Assembly (NCBI RefSeq): GCF_014648355.1
Contig: NZ_BMQY01000002.1
Location: 766,389-830,388, forward strand
Direction of reading: 5' to 3'
Length of the DNA: 64,000 bases
From: Couchioplanes azureus
GTDB taxonomy: Bacteria; Actinomycetota; Actinomycetes; Mycobacteriales; Micromonosporaceae
Made by a program: the position numbers and the translations under genes. Below are positions 49,688-62,468 of this stretch, piece after piece; position 1 is the first letter of the stretch; each line of letters starts with the position of its first letter. Under the pieces are notes generated by a model. The model saw only the letters and a program-made list of their open reading frames with translations, made no database searches and was not told where the DNA came from.

Positions 49688-50614
49688 TCAGGCGGCGGCG
49701 GGCGCGGCGGCCGCGCCGGTCAGGTGTTGCCAGACCTCGCGGGTCGCCGGGGAGCGGTTCATGGTGATGAAGTGGATGCCGGGCACGCCCTCGTCGAGCA
49801 GCCGGCGGCACATCTCGCTGCACAGGTCGATGCCGAGCCGGCGCACGCCGGCCTCGTCGTCGGCGATCCGCTCGAAGCGCTTCAGCAGGGCCGGCGGGAA
49901 CGGCGCGCCGGAGAGCTGCGCCGCGCGGGCGATCGTCGCCATCCGCAGGACCGGCATCACACCCGGCACGATGGGCGTGTCGCAGCCCGCGGCGGCCACC
50001 CGGTCGCGCAGCCGCAGATACTCGTCCGCCTCGAAGAACATCTGGGTGATCGCGAAGTCGGCGCCGGCCCGGCACTTGCGGATGAAGTTGCGGGTGTCGC
50101 TCTCGATGTCGGGCGAACGCGGGTGCTTGTAGGGGAACGCCGCCACGCCGACGCTGAAGTCGCCGGCCTCGCGCAGCAGCCGCACCAGGTCCTCGGCGTA
50201 GAGCACGCCCTCGGGGTGGCGCACCCACTCTCCGGTCGGGTCGCCCGGCGGGTCGCCCCGGACCGCGAGCACGTTGCGGATGCCCGCCCCGGCGAGGCGC
50301 CCGATGACGTGGCGCAGCTCGGCGACCGAGTGGCCGACCGCGGTGAGGTGCGCCATGGCCAGCAGGGTCGTCTCCGAGGCGACCCGCTCGGTGACGTCGA
50401 CGGTGGTGTCGCGGGTGCTGCCGCCGGCGCCGTACGTGATCGAGACGAAGTCGGGGCGCAGCGGTTCGAGCTCGCGAATGGTGCGCCAGAGCAGTTGCTC
50501 GCCCTCGGGGGTCTTCGGCGGCATGAACTCGAACGAGAAGGTCGGGGTCGGACGACGGATCAGCTCACCGATCGCCGGAGACGCCGGTAGGCGGGAAGGA
50601 AGTCCGAGAGACAC
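49688..50614 (-). CDS. metF: Methylenetetrahydrofolate reductase
   Basis: 308 residues. The TIM-barrel FAD enzyme motifs [14 protein letters not shown] (catalytic Glu), [21 protein letters not shown] and [11 protein letters not shown] are present. It reduces 5,10-methylene-THF to 5-methyl-THF for methionine synthesis. It is divergent from the polyprenyl synthase gene, as in the Mycobacterium Rv2172c-Rv2173 pair. Confidence 0.95.
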   Translation of the reverse strand: MSLGLPSRLPASPAIGELIRRPTPTFSFEFMPPKTPEGEQLLWRTIRELEPLRPDFVSITYGAGGSTRDTTVDVTERVASETTLLAMAHLTAVGHSVAELRHVIGRLAGAGIRNVLAVRGDPPGDPTGEWVRHPEGVLYAEDLVRLLREAGDFSVGVAAFPYKHPRSPDIESDTRNFIRKCRAGADFAITQMFFEADEYLRLRDRVAAAGCDTPIVPGVMPVLRMATIARAAQLSGAPFPPALLKRFERIADDEAGVRRLGIDLCSEMCRRLLDEGVPGIHFITMNRSPATREVWQHLTGAAAAPAAA

Positions 50615-50666
50615 ACCGGGGATTCTACCGGTCCGGCCCGCGCGGCCGACCGGCTAGGTTTGCCCC

Positions 50667-51749
50667 GTGAGCTCCCCTGCCCCGACCTCTCCCCTCGACC
50701 GTGCCGGCCTGCGACCCCGGGTGGACAAGGCCCTCGCCGCCTTTCTCGCGGCGCAGCGCACCCGGCTGCTCTCCATCGACCCGGCGCTGACGGACGTCGC
50801 GGACGCCCTCGAGGCGTTCGTGCTGCGGGGCGGCAAGCGGCTGCGGCCCGCCTTCGCGTACTGGGGCTACCGCGGCGCCGGCGGCCCCGACGGCGACGAG
50901 GTCGTCGCCGCGGTGTCCGCGCTCGAGCTGGTGCAAGCGAGCGCGCTCATCCACGACGACCTCATGGACCGCTCGGACACCCGGCGCGGCGAGCCGTCGG
51001 TGCACCGGCGGTTCGCCGCCCGCCACGCCGCCGCCGGGTGGCACGGCGCGGCGGACGCCTTCGGGGAGAACGCCGCGGTGCTGCTCGGCGACCTGGCGCT
51101 GGTGTGGTCGGACGAGCTGCTGCACACCTCCGGGGTGGCGGGTGCCGACCTGGCCCGGGCCCGGCCGGCCTTCGACGAGATGCGCACCGAGGTCACCGTC
51201 GGGCAGTACCTGGACGTCCTCACCTCGGTGACCGGCGACACATCCCTGGCCCGCGCGGGCAAGGTCGCCCGGTACAAGTCGGCGAAGTACACCGTCGAAC
51301 GGCCGCTGCTGCTCGGCGCCGCCCTGGCGGGCGCGCCCGCGGCGCTGAGCGCGGCCTACTCCGCCTTCGGGCTGCCGCTGGGCGAGGCCTTCCAGCTCCG
51401 CGACGACGTCCTGGGCGTCTTCGGCGACCCGGAGCTCACCGGCAAGCCCGCGGGCGACGACCTGCGCGAGAGCAAGCGGACCTATCTGATAGCGGCGGCC
51501 TGCGAGGCGGTGCCCGAGGCCGGGCGGGCGGAGATCGAGCGCGGCCTGGGCGACCCGGCGCTGGACGAGGCGGATGTCACCCGGCTGCGCGAGATCATCA
51601 CGAGCAGCGGGGCACTGCGCCGGACCGAGGCGCGCATCGCCGCGCTCACCGAGGAGGCGCTGGCCGCGCTGGCCGCCGCCGACCTCGACCCGGAGGCGCG
51701 GAGCGTGCTGCTGGAGCTGGCCGACGCAGCCACCCGCCGCGCGGTATAG
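50667..51749 (+). CDS. idsA: Polyprenyl (geranylgeranyl) diphosphate synthase
   Basis: 360 residues. First Asp-rich motif DDLMDRSDTRRG near residues 95-106 and second LRDDVLGVFGDPELTGKPAGD near 250. The short-chain trans-prenyltransferase condenses IPP with allylic diphosphates to C15-C20 products. It stands next to the lycopene cyclase genes on the opposite strand, so supplying GGPP for carotenoids is plausible; the mycobacterial idsA2 location is the same. Product chain length cannot be fixed by eye. Confidence 0.93.
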   Translation: MSSPAPTSPLDRAGLRPRVDKALAAFLAAQRTRLLSIDPALTDVADALEAFVLRGGKRLRPAFAYWGYRGAGGPDGDEVVAAVSALELVQASALIHDDLMDRSDTRRGEPSVHRRFAARHAAAGWHGAADAFGENAAVLLGDLALVWSDELLHTSGVAGADLARARPAFDEMRTEVTVGQYLDVLTSVTGDTSLARAGKVARYKSAKYTVERPLLLGAALAGAPAALSAAYSAFGLPLGEAFQLRDDVLGVFGDPELTGKPAGDDLRESKRTYLIAAACEAVPEAGRAEIERGLGDPALDEADVTRLREIITSSGALRRTEARIAALTEEALAALAAADLDPEARSVLLELADAATRRAV

Positions 51750-51752
51750 AGG

Positions 51753-52121
51753 TCAGGGCCGCCGGCCCGGGCGCTCCCGTAGCCACCGCAGCAGCGCGCT
51801 GCCCTCCCCCGCCCGGGGCTCGCGCTGCACCCCGCGGCGTCCGAGCCAGACCCAGACCGAGAGGGTGAGCAGCACCATCGCGAAGCCGAAGAGCAGGTCC
51901 TCCACCGGCGCGTACGCGATCCGCCACCCGACGATCGCCGCCGGGTCGTAGACGACGATGCGCCGCCCGGTGAGGATCCCGTTGGAGAGCAGCTGGAAGG
52001 CGATGATGATCGGGTACGTGGCCCAGAACACGAGCCGCCGCACCAGCCGCGTGCGCAGCACGAACAGGTCGGTCAGCACCGCCGCGGCCACGCCGAGCAC
52101 GGCCGCCACCGTGTAGCTCAT
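51753..52121 (-). CDS. crtYd: Lycopene cyclase subunit, CrtYd type
   Basis: 122 residues with three membrane segments. Motifs WATYPIIIAFQLLSNGILTG, YDPAAIVGWRIAYAPVEDLLFGFAMVLLTL match the second half of heterodimeric lycopene cyclases. It works with CrtYc to form cyclic end groups on lycopene. Start overlaps the crtYc stop (ATGA). The C-terminal Arg-rich tail faces the cytoplasm. Confidence 0.9.
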   Translation of the reverse strand: MSYTVAAVLGVAAAVLTDLFVLRTRLVRRLVFWATYPIIIAFQLLSNGILTGRRIVVYDPAAIVGWRIAYAPVEDLLFGFAMVLLTLSVWVWLGRRGVQREPRAGEGSALLRWLRERPGRRP

Positions 52122-52450
52122 CCGTCGCCGTCCCCGGCCGGACGGCGCAGCACCGCCCGGACGGCCTCGAAGCCCAGCACCGCGCACACCGGCACGACCA
52201 GGAAGAACAGCACCTCGTCGAGGGGCAGCCCGCCGGGGAGGACGATGCCGGTCGTCTGCTCGGGATCGAACGTCCAGTGCCCGGCGGCGATGGCGGCGAG
52301 GTCCCACAGCACGAAGACGACGGCCACCGGCAGCAGCGTCAGCAACAGGCGCCGGCCGCGGCGCAGCACGTTGACCTTGAGCACCGGTTCGAGCCAGAGC
52401 GCGCAGGCCAGGCAGCCGGCGAGCACGGCCAGGTACGACAGGTGACGCAT
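52118..52450 (-). CDS. crtYc: Lycopene cyclase subunit, CrtYc type
   Basis: 110 residues with three membrane segments. VVFVLWDLAAIAAGHWTFDP and LPGGLPLDEVLFFLVVP are the CrtYc signatures (the PLDE motif carries catalytic acids). With CrtYd it forms the heterodimeric cyclase known from C40 and C50 carotenoid pathways of actinobacteria. Its start is 8 nt after the stop of the Rv2175c-like gene. Confidence 0.9.
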   Translation of the reverse strand: MRHLSYLAVLAGCLACALWLEPVLKVNVLRRGRRLLLTLLPVAVVFVLWDLAAIAAGHWTFDPEQTTGIVLPGGLPLDEVLFFLVVPVCAVLGFEAVRAVLRRPAGDGDG

Positions 52451-52458
52451 CCGCCGGC

Positions 52459-52818
52459 TCAGAAGCCCAGGGCCTGCGCGCGCCGCTTGACCTCGCGGGC
52501 CCGGTCGCCGCCCAGCGCCACCGCGCCCGAGCCGCCGAGGGTCTCGTCCGGCTCGTACAGCCACCGGAGCGCCTCTTCGTCGTTGTACCCAGCGTCGCGG
52601 AGCAACGTGAGGATGCCGGGGAGGTGCTTGAGCACGATGGCGTTCGCCACCAGCTCGGCCGGCACGACACGGACGCCGTCGCGCTTGACGGCGAGCAGGG
52701 CCCCGTCGCGGATCATCTGGTGCACCTTGCTGATCGACACGCCGAGCCGGTCCGCCACGTCGGGCAGGTTGATCCACTCGGTCGGCCCGGCGGCCGGGTC
52801 CACGGTTGCATCGGTCAC
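52459..52818 (-). CDS. Rv2175c-like DNA-binding protein
   Basis: 119 residues from a GTG. A winged-helix/MerR-like motif, LPDVADRLGVSISKVHQMIRDG near residues 17-38, precedes VVPAELVANAIVLKHLPGIL. In mycobacteria this protein is a DNA-binding substrate of the kinase PknL encoded next door; here the pknL-type gene is 1 kb away on the other strand. Orthology is supported by this gene order. Confidence 0.87.
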   Translation of the reverse strand: MTDATVDPAAGPTEWINLPDVADRLGVSISKVHQMIRDGALLAVKRDGVRVVPAELVANAIVLKHLPGILTLLRDAGYNDEEALRWLYEPDETLGGSGAVALGGDRAREVKRRAQALGF

Positions 52819-52914
52819 CGGACCAGCGTGCCATGCCGTCCGCGCACCGCGGCACGCGGAACCCCTGACGACGCCGGGAACGTCCCGGCTCGAGCGGATC
52901 GGAGAGGTGTCCCG

Positions 52915-53715
52915 ATGACCCTGTGGCGGAGAACCCGCGCCGAGGTGGCCGGAGCGTGGCGGTCGCTGCGCTACGACCTGGGCCGGCGGGACCCGGAGCC
53001 GGCGGCCGCGCAGCCCGGGCAGGCCCTGGCCGGGCACGGCGCGCGGCGGGCCGCGTACCAGGATGTGACGGCCACGGGGTTCAGCACCTTCGGCGGCGCC
53101 GGTGTCACCGGCGGCCTGCACACCTCGTACGGCGTCGAGCACGCCCGCGGCCCGCGCCGGCTGGTCGCGGTCACGGCGTTCGGCGTGCTGGCGGTCGCCG
53201 GTGCCACGGGCAGCTACGTCGCGGTGGTCAACGGCCTGGGTTCGCTGCTCGGCGAGGCCGGTACGGAGCCGTACCCGCTGGCGGCCGCGGCTCCCGGCGA
53301 GCGGGGCGGCGAGTCGAACCAGGGCCTGGGCCGGGGTTCCGGCGAGGGCCCGGCGACCGCGCCGGAGGGGACCGGCGGGACGATCCGGGTGCTGCCGAAC
53401 CCGGCCGCGGCCACCCCGGCGCCGGGCGCGCCCGCGGCCGCCGGGGGAGCCACCGCTCCCCGCCCGCGGCGGACCTCGGTGGCCGGGACGGCTCCGGCGG
53501 ACCGGCCGGAACCGTGTGACTGCCTGACCCCGCCGGTGCCCACCCCGACGGCGGCGCCGTCCTCGCACGACCCGGCGCCGGCGCCGTCGCCCAGCGCCAC
53601 CACTGAGGATCCGGTCACTCCGGCGCCGAGCGATTCGCCCAGTTCGACCGCTTCCGCGGGCGCCGGTGACGACGACGGCAGGACGGAAAGGGCGGGCCGC
53701 ACTCGCGACCGCTGA
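52915..53715 (+). CDS. Single-span membrane protein with Pro/Ala-rich tail
   Basis: 266 residues. Positions 1-75 are polar, one membrane helix lies near 80-105 (LVAVTAFGVLAVAGATGSYV), then ~160 residues of Pro/Ala/Gly/Thr/Ser with a CDC motif near 200. The tail is probably outside the cell and flexible. GGAGAGGTGT precedes the ATG. A strong terminator follows. No family is recognised; its position before a PASTA kinase suggests a cell-envelope role. Confidence 0.75.
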   Translation: MTLWRRTRAEVAGAWRSLRYDLGRRDPEPAAAQPGQALAGHGARRAAYQDVTATGFSTFGGAGVTGGLHTSYGVEHARGPRRLVAVTAFGVLAVAGATGSYVAVVNGLGSLLGEAGTEPYPLAAAAPGERGGESNQGLGRGSGEGPATAPEGTGGTIRVLPNPAAATPAPGAPAAAGGATAPRPRRTSVAGTAPADRPEPCDCLTPPVPTPTAAPSSHDPAPAPSPSATTEDPVTPAPSDSPSSTASAGAGDDDGRTERAGRTRDR

Positions 53716-53735
53716 TCCGATTTGTCATGATAAAA

Positions 53736-53768
53736 CGCCCCGCGGTGCCGGGCACCGCGGGGCGTTTT
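53736..53768. terminator. Terminator before the PASTA kinase gene
   Basis: 13-bp perfect stem (53736-53748 with 53752-53764), 3-nt loop, then TTTT; AAAA on the other side makes it bidirectional. Confidence 0.88.
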
Positions 53769-53868
53769 CAGGCTTATGCGCCGGTCCGCAGGTCGTGCCG
53801 TACCCGTTCGGTCTCAGCTCGGTCATCCTGGTCCGCCTTTTCCTGAAGGGCACATACACTTCACGCCG

Positions 53869-55821
53869 ATGGACACGACTGTCGCCGACACGTTGATCGG
53901 CACGACGATTGACGGGCGCTACCGGATCACCGGGCGCGTCGCCCGCGGTGGCATGGCGACCGTCTACACCGCCGTGGACGACCGGCTCGAGCGTACGGTC
54001 GCACTGAAGATCATTCACCCGTCGCAGGCCACCAACGTCCACTTCGTCGACCGCTTCACCGACGAGGCCAAGACGATCGCCCGGCTCACCCACCCGAACG
54101 TCGTCGCGGTCTACGACCAGGGCCGCCACCAGGGCCTGCCCTACCTCGTGATGGAGTACGTGCAGGGCCGCACCCTGCGCGACCTGCTCAACCAGCGGCG
54201 CCGGCTCAACCCCGTCGAGGCCCTGGCCATCCTCGAGCAGATGCTCGCCGCGATCGCCGCCGCGCACCGCGCCGGCCTGGTGCACCGGGACGTGAAGCCG
54301 GAGAACGTGCTGGTCGCCGAGGCGCCCAGCGGCGGCATCGCCAACCTCGTGGACAGCGTGGTCAAGGTGGCCGACTTCGGCCTGGCCCGCGCGGTCGAGG
54401 CGAGCACCACCGACGACACCGGCCAGCTGATGGCGACGGTCGCCTACGTCGCGCCCGAGCTGGTCACCGACGGGCACGCCGACGCCCGCACCGACGTCTA
54501 CTCGGCCGGCATCGTGCTGTTCGAGATGCTCACCGGCCGCGTGCCGTACGACGGCGACGTCCCGGTCGAGGTCGCGTGGCAGCACGTCGACAACGACGTG
54601 CCCGCCCCGTCCAGCCTGGTGAAGGGCCTGCCGAACGTGCTGGACGACCTGGTCGCCCGGGCCACCCGCCGCGACCCCGGCGCCCGGCCGACCGATGCCG
54701 GCGCGCTGCTGGCCGAGGTCCAGGTGGTGCGCGACGACCTGGGCGCCGCCAACGTCGAGACCGCGCTCCTGCGCCAGGTTCCCGCCCGGGCGCCGCTCGC
54801 GGACCCCACCGCGCTCGTGCCCGCCGTCACCTCCGTCTTCCCGGCCGCCACGGACCGCCCCACCTGGGCCCGCCTGCCGGAGCAGAACAAGGGCGGCCGC
54901 GGTCAGCGCCGCTCCGCGCCGCTCGCCGAGGCCCCGGCGGGCCGCTTCGACGACCGCCGCCGCATCTTCATCGTCGCCGCCGTCGCCCTGATGGTGCTGA
55001 CGATCCTGGGCAGCACGTGGTACGTCACTCTCGGGCGCTACACCGAGGCACCGCAGTTCGTGAACATGACCCGGACGCAGGTCGAGCAGGAGGCCCGCGC
55101 CAAGGGCTTCGCGCTCGTCTTCGGCGACGGCCGCTACGACGAGAACGTGCCCAAGGACGTGGTCCTGGCGCAGGACCCGCCGGCCGCCGAGCGGATCGTC
55201 AACGGCGGGCAGATCACCCTCACGCTCTCCCTGGGTCCCGAACGTCACCCGGTGCCGGACGTGGTCGGCCTGGAGGTGGCCGCCGCCCGGGGCGAGATCG
55301 AGAACATCAAGCTGAGCTTCCAGGAGGGCACGGGCGAGTACAGCGACACCGTGCCGCAGGGCGTGGTCATCTCCACCAACCCCAAGGCGGGCCAGACGCT
55401 CAAGCCTGGCGAGACGGTCACCGTGGTGGTCAGCAAGGGCAAAGCCCCGATCACCGTGCCGCCCGTCGTCGGAAGGACCATCGACGAGGCCCGCAACGTG
55501 CTCCAGGGCCTCGGACTGACGGTGGTGGAGCAGTACAAGGACAGCACCCAGCCGGCGAACACGGTCATCGCCCAGTCCCCCGGGCCGGGCGCCGGCGCGG
55601 AGCGGGACGACGAGATCAAGCTGGAGGTCAGCAAGGGCCCGCCGCTGGTCAAGGTCCCCGACCTCACCAACCAGCCGTGCGCGCAGGCCGCGCAGACGCT
55701 GACCAACCTGGGCCTGACGCCGAAGGTGGGCATCATCCAGACCGGTTCCGTCCGCGCGCAGCTCCCGCCCGCCAACACGGAGGTCGCGCCGAAGTCGGAG
55801 GTCGTCCTCAGTTGCCTGTGA
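53869..55821 (+). CDS. pknL: Serine/threonine protein kinase with four PASTA domains
   Basis: 650 residues. Kinase domain: G-loop GRVARGGMATVY near 22-33, Lys47 in VALKI, HRDVKPENVL near 140, DFGLAR and an APE motif. A membrane helix (IFIVAAVALMVLTILGSTWY, near 364-383) is followed by four PASTA repeats outside the cell. PASTA kinases sense muropeptides or lipid II and control growth. The symbol follows the position beside Rv2175c and aroG; mycobacterial PknL lacks PASTA repeats, so the domain layout is rather PknB-like. Confidence 0.9.
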   Translation: MDTTVADTLIGTTIDGRYRITGRVARGGMATVYTAVDDRLERTVALKIIHPSQATNVHFVDRFTDEAKTIARLTHPNVVAVYDQGRHQGLPYLVMEYVQGRTLRDLLNQRRRLNPVEALAILEQMLAAIAAAHRAGLVHRDVKPENVLVAEAPSGGIANLVDSVVKVADFGLARAVEASTTDDTGQLMATVAYVAPELVTDGHADARTDVYSAGIVLFEMLTGRVPYDGDVPVEVAWQHVDNDVPAPSSLVKGLPNVLDDLVARATRRDPGARPTDAGALLAEVQVVRDDLGAANVETALLRQVPARAPLADPTALVPAVTSVFPAATDRPTWARLPEQNKGGRGQRRSAPLAEAPAGRFDDRRRIFIVAAVALMVLTILGSTWYVTLGRYTEAPQFVNMTRTQVEQEARAKGFALVFGDGRYDENVPKDVVLAQDPPAAERIVNGGQITLTLSLGPERHPVPDVVGLEVAAARGEIENIKLSFQEGTGEYSDTVPQGVVISTNPKAGQTLKPGETVTVVVSKGKAPITVPPVVGRTIDEARNVLQGLGLTVVEQYKDSTQPANTVIAQSPGPGAGAERDDEIKLEVSKGPPLVKVPDLTNQPCAQAAQTLTNLGLTPKVGIIQTGSVRAQLPPANTEVAPKSEVVLSCL

Positions 55822-56690
55822 GCAGTCCGATCGGATCGCACACCAAGACGTCGGGCGGACTGGCGAAGGCGGCGCTGCCGTACGCCGACGCGGCCGGCTC
55901 CGAGGCCGTCCAGGTCTACGTCTCCAACTCCCGCGGCTGGGCGTTGCCGCCAGGCGACCCGAAGCAGGACACGCTGTTCCGGGACGGCTGCGGCGAGCGG
56001 GGGCTGTCGGCGTACATCCACGCCTCCCTGCTGGTGAACCTGGGCTCCCCCACCGAGCTGACGGTCTCCCGGTCGGTGGAGACGCTGGAGCACGCGCTGC
56101 GCCGCGGCGCGGCGATCGGCGCCACCGCGGTCGTCTACCACGCCGGCAGCTCGGTCGACCCGGCCCACGACGACAAGGCGCTGCACCAGCTCAAGGAGGC
56201 CCTGCTGCCGCTGCTCGACGCGGCGGCCGCGCAGGGGCTGCCGAGGCTGCTCGTGGAGCCGAGCGCGGGCGGCGGGCGCAGCCTCGCGTCGAAGATGGCC
56301 GACCTCGGCCCCTACCTGGCGGCGGTGGAGCACCACCCCTGGCTCGGCGTCTGCTTCGACACCTGCCACGCCTGGGCGGCGGGCCACGACCTGGCGACCC
56401 CCGGCGGCATGACGCGGACCCTGGACGAGCTGGTGGCGACGGTCGGGCCGGAGCGGCTGATGCTGATCCACGCCAACGACTCGAAGGACGACTGCGGCTC
56501 GACCCGCGACCGCCACGAGACGATCGGCGCCGGCCGCATCGGCGCCGCCGCCTTCGGCGAGCTGTTCGCCCACCCCGCCACGGCCGGCGTCCCGGTGATC
56601 GTGGAGACGCCGACCCGGGAGCACGAGGGCCACGCCGCCGACATCGCCCTGCTCAAGGAGCTGCGGGCTCAGTGCGGGGCGAGCTCGTAG
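55818..56690 (+). CDS. Endonuclease IV-like TIM-barrel protein
   Basis: 290 residues from a GTG overlapping the kinase stop (GTGA). The AP endonuclease 2 fold motifs are present: IGSHTKTSGGL, YHAGSS, LLVEPSAGGG (Glu ligand), VCFDTCHAWAAGHD, LIHANDSKDDCGSTRDRHETIGAG and IVETPTRE. All metal ligands of deoxyribonuclease IV appear kept. It would cleave abasic sites in DNA repair. Coupled translation with the kinase is notable. Confidence 0.9.
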   Translation: MSSPIGSHTKTSGGLAKAALPYADAAGSEAVQVYVSNSRGWALPPGDPKQDTLFRDGCGERGLSAYIHASLLVNLGSPTELTVSRSVETLEHALRRGAAIGATAVVYHAGSSVDPAHDDKALHQLKEALLPLLDAAAAQGLPRLLVEPSAGGGRSLASKMADLGPYLAAVEHHPWLGVCFDTCHAWAAGHDLATPGGMTRTLDELVATVGPERLMLIHANDSKDDCGSTRDRHETIGAGRIGAAAFGELFAHPATAGVPVIVETPTREHEGHAADIALLKELRAQCGASS

Positions 56691-57058
56691 TCGAAGACGT
56701 AGCGGTGGTGCTCGGAGTCGTTGTCGATCCGGAACGTGCCGCTCAGGCCGGTGAGCTCGTCGGTGCCGGAGTCCGGCACCACCTCGACGACGAGGGTGCC
56801 CGCGCCGCGGTTCATCAGGCCGTAGTGCTGCAGGACGAAGCTGCCGCTGCGGCCGTGCAGCGTGCCGGTGACCCGGTCGATGGCGACGTAGCCGGCCGAG
56901 CCGTCGATCGGCGTGCCGACCGAGAGCATCTCCGCGCTGGCGGTGCCGGTCAGGTCCCCCTCGATGGTCTTGGTGACCCGCATCCGGCTGAGCGCGTCGT
57001 CGTCGATGGGCAGCGGCTCGAAGACGGTGGAGAAGGTGCCGGTGGCGCGGCGGGTCAT
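56669..57058 (-). CDS. DUF3224 family protein
   Basis: 129 residues: ATGTFSTVFEPLPI at the N terminus, TKTIEGDLTGTASAEML and HGRSGSFVLQHYGLMNRG in the middle, and LSGTFRIDNDSEHHRYVFDY at the end, the pattern of DUF3224 beta-barrel proteins. Function unknown. Convergent and overlapping by 22 bp with the endonuclease gene. Confidence 0.87.
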   Translation of the reverse strand: MTRRATGTFSTVFEPLPIDDDALSRMRVTKTIEGDLTGTASAEMLSVGTPIDGSAGYVAIDRVTGTLHGRSGSFVLQHYGLMNRGAGTLVVEVVPDSGTDELTGLSGTFRIDNDSEHHRYVFDYELAPH

Positions 57059-57107
57059 GGGAGCTCCTCGGCGGTCGCTGACGGCGTGCGACTCCGATGT
57101 AACCAGA

Positions 57108-59580
<2,473 letters not shown>

Positions 59581-59596
59581 CTAACGAGAGGCACGA

Positions 59597-59630
59597 GCGC
59601 GGCGCCGGGAGGATCCCCCCGGCGCCGCGC
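59597..59630. terminator. Terminator between chitinase and aroG
   Basis: Perfect 13-bp inverted repeat (59597-59609 with 59618-59630), 8-nt loop. Serves as terminator of the minus-strand chitinase gene. Confidence 0.8.
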
Positions 59631-59646
59631 CCCGTGTGCCGGCGGC

Positions 59647-61140
<1,494 letters not shown>

Positions 61141-61160
61141 TACGCCTCCTCAAACTTTTA

Positions 61161-61171
61161 GGAAACTTTCC
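61161..61171. promoter_or_regulatory. Palindrome GGAAACTTTCC, operator candidate of chitinase gene
   Basis: 11-bp palindrome in the 5' leader between the predicted start and the ribosome-binding site, with a second AAACTTTT half 9 bp away (61152-61159). Confidence 0.5.
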
Positions 61172-61188
61172 AAATGGAAGTTGAAGAG

Positions 61189-61218
61189 ACGGTAGTCACA
61201 TCTATGAACATCAGTCAA
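61189..61218 (-). promoter_or_regulatory. Promoter of the chitinase gene
   Basis: On the minus strand TTGACT (61213-61218), 18-nt spacer, TACCGT (61189-61194). Predicts a start near 61182, about 40 nt before the GTG. Confidence 0.5.
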
Positions 61219-61309
61219 GAAGGTCACGCAGGTTTGACGGACCGCTTAACTTTTCGACAGTGAGCGCCACAGCGTGCACTCACACAGGCACTACGCGTAG
61301 TCTGCCGTC

Positions 61310-61780
61310 ATGACCATCTTCGACGTCGACATCGACGCACTCACCGGCGGATCCGCCGATCTGCGGCAGTACCGCGGCAATGTCGTCCTCGTGGTCAACG
61401 TCGCCTCCCGGTGCGGCTACACCCCGCAGTACGCCGGGCTGGAGAAGCTGTGGCAGACGTACCGGGACCGGGGCCTGGTGATCCTGGGCGTGCCCTCGAA
61501 CCAGTTCGCCGGGCAGGAACCGGGCACGGCCGAGGACATCCAGCAGTTCTGCTCGGTCAACTACGGCGTCACCTTCCCCCTCACCCGCAAGGTCGACGTC
61601 AACGGGCCCGACCGGCACCCGCTCTACGGCGAGCTGATCGGCGAGGGGGCGGCCGTCCAGTGGAACTTCGAGAAGTTCGTCGTCGGGCCCGACGGCACGC
61701 TCGCGGCCCGCTTCGACCCGGCCACCGAGCCGGACGACGAGCGACTCGTGGCCACCATCGAGAAGCTCTTGCCGCGCTGA
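61310..61780 (+). CDS. Glutathione peroxidase-family thiol peroxidase
   Basis: 156 residues. NVASRCGYTPQYAGLEKLW has the peroxidatic Cys (no selenocysteine), followed by GVPSNQFAGQEPGT (catalytic Gln) and the WNFEKFVV Trp/Asn. In actinobacteria, which lack glutathione, such enzymes usually reduce peroxides with thioredoxin or mycothiol. It is followed after 7 nt by the DUF429 gene. Confidence 0.93.
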   Translation: MTIFDVDIDALTGGSADLRQYRGNVVLVVNVASRCGYTPQYAGLEKLWQTYRDRGLVILGVPSNQFAGQEPGTAEDIQQFCSVNYGVTFPLTRKVDVNGPDRHPLYGELIGEGAAVQWNFEKFVVGPDGTLAARFDPATEPDDERLVATIEKLLPR

Positions 61781-61787
61781 GCCGCCG

Positions 61788-62465
61788 ATGAGCCTCCACG
61801 TGATCGGCGTCGACGCGTACGCCCTGGGCTGGGTCGGCGTCGAGCTGCGCGACGGACACTTCGGCCGGGCGATGCTGGCGTCCACCCTCTACGAGATCGT
61901 CGCCGGCAGCTCCGGCGCCGCCGTCATCGGCGTCGACATCCCGCTCGGCATGCTGCCCGACCGCTGGCGCGCCGCCGACACCGTCGCCGCCGACCACCTG
62001 GGCCCCCGGCGCAGCAGCGTCTTCCGCGTCCCGCCGCGCGCGGTCTGGCAGGAGACCGACTTCGCGGCCGCCAACCGGCTCTGCCGGGAGCTCACCGGCG
62101 CCGGGCTCAGCCGCCAGTCCTGGGCGATGCGGCCCAAGCTGCTCGAGGCGAACGCGATCTGGGAACGCCACCCCGGCCTGCTCTTCGAGGCGCACCCCGA
62201 GGTGTCGTTCCGGGAGATGGCGGGCGAGCCGCTCGCGTACGCGAAGAAGACCTGGACCGGCCAGGCCCGCCGCCGCGACCTGCTCGCCCGGCACGGGATC
62301 GTCCTGCCCGACCAGCTCGGCCCGGCCGGTCAGGCGCCCCCGGACGACATCCTCGACGCCGCCGCGGTGGCCTGGAGCGCCCACCGGATGGCGACCGGAA
62401 AGGCCCTGAGCCATCCCAGCCCGCCCGAGGAAGCCAACGGCGCCCGCATCGCCATCTGGTACTGA
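61788..62465 (+). CDS. DUF429 family protein
   Basis: 225 residues: VIGVDAYALGWVGVEL at the N terminus and VIGVDIPLGMLPDRWRAAD, both with Asp at the end of beta strands as in RNase H-like folds, then HPEVSFREMAG and DDILDAAAVAWSA. The family may be a nuclease or ribonuclease H-like enzyme, but no function is proven. Probably cotranscribed with the peroxidase gene. Confidence 0.87.
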   Translation: MSLHVIGVDAYALGWVGVELRDGHFGRAMLASTLYEIVAGSSGAAVIGVDIPLGMLPDRWRAADTVAADHLGPRRSSVFRVPPRAVWQETDFAAANRLCRELTGAGLSRQSWAMRPKLLEANAIWERHPGLLFEAHPEVSFREMAGEPLAYAKKTWTGQARRRDLLARHGIVLPDQLGPAGQAPPDDILDAAAVAWSAHRMATGKALSHPSPPEEANGARIAIWY

Positions 62466-62468
62466 CGG

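Noticed and set aside
61141..61260. Streptomyces-type chitinase direct repeat (12-bp TGGTCNAGACCT)
   Set aside because: The repeat is not present in the upstream region.
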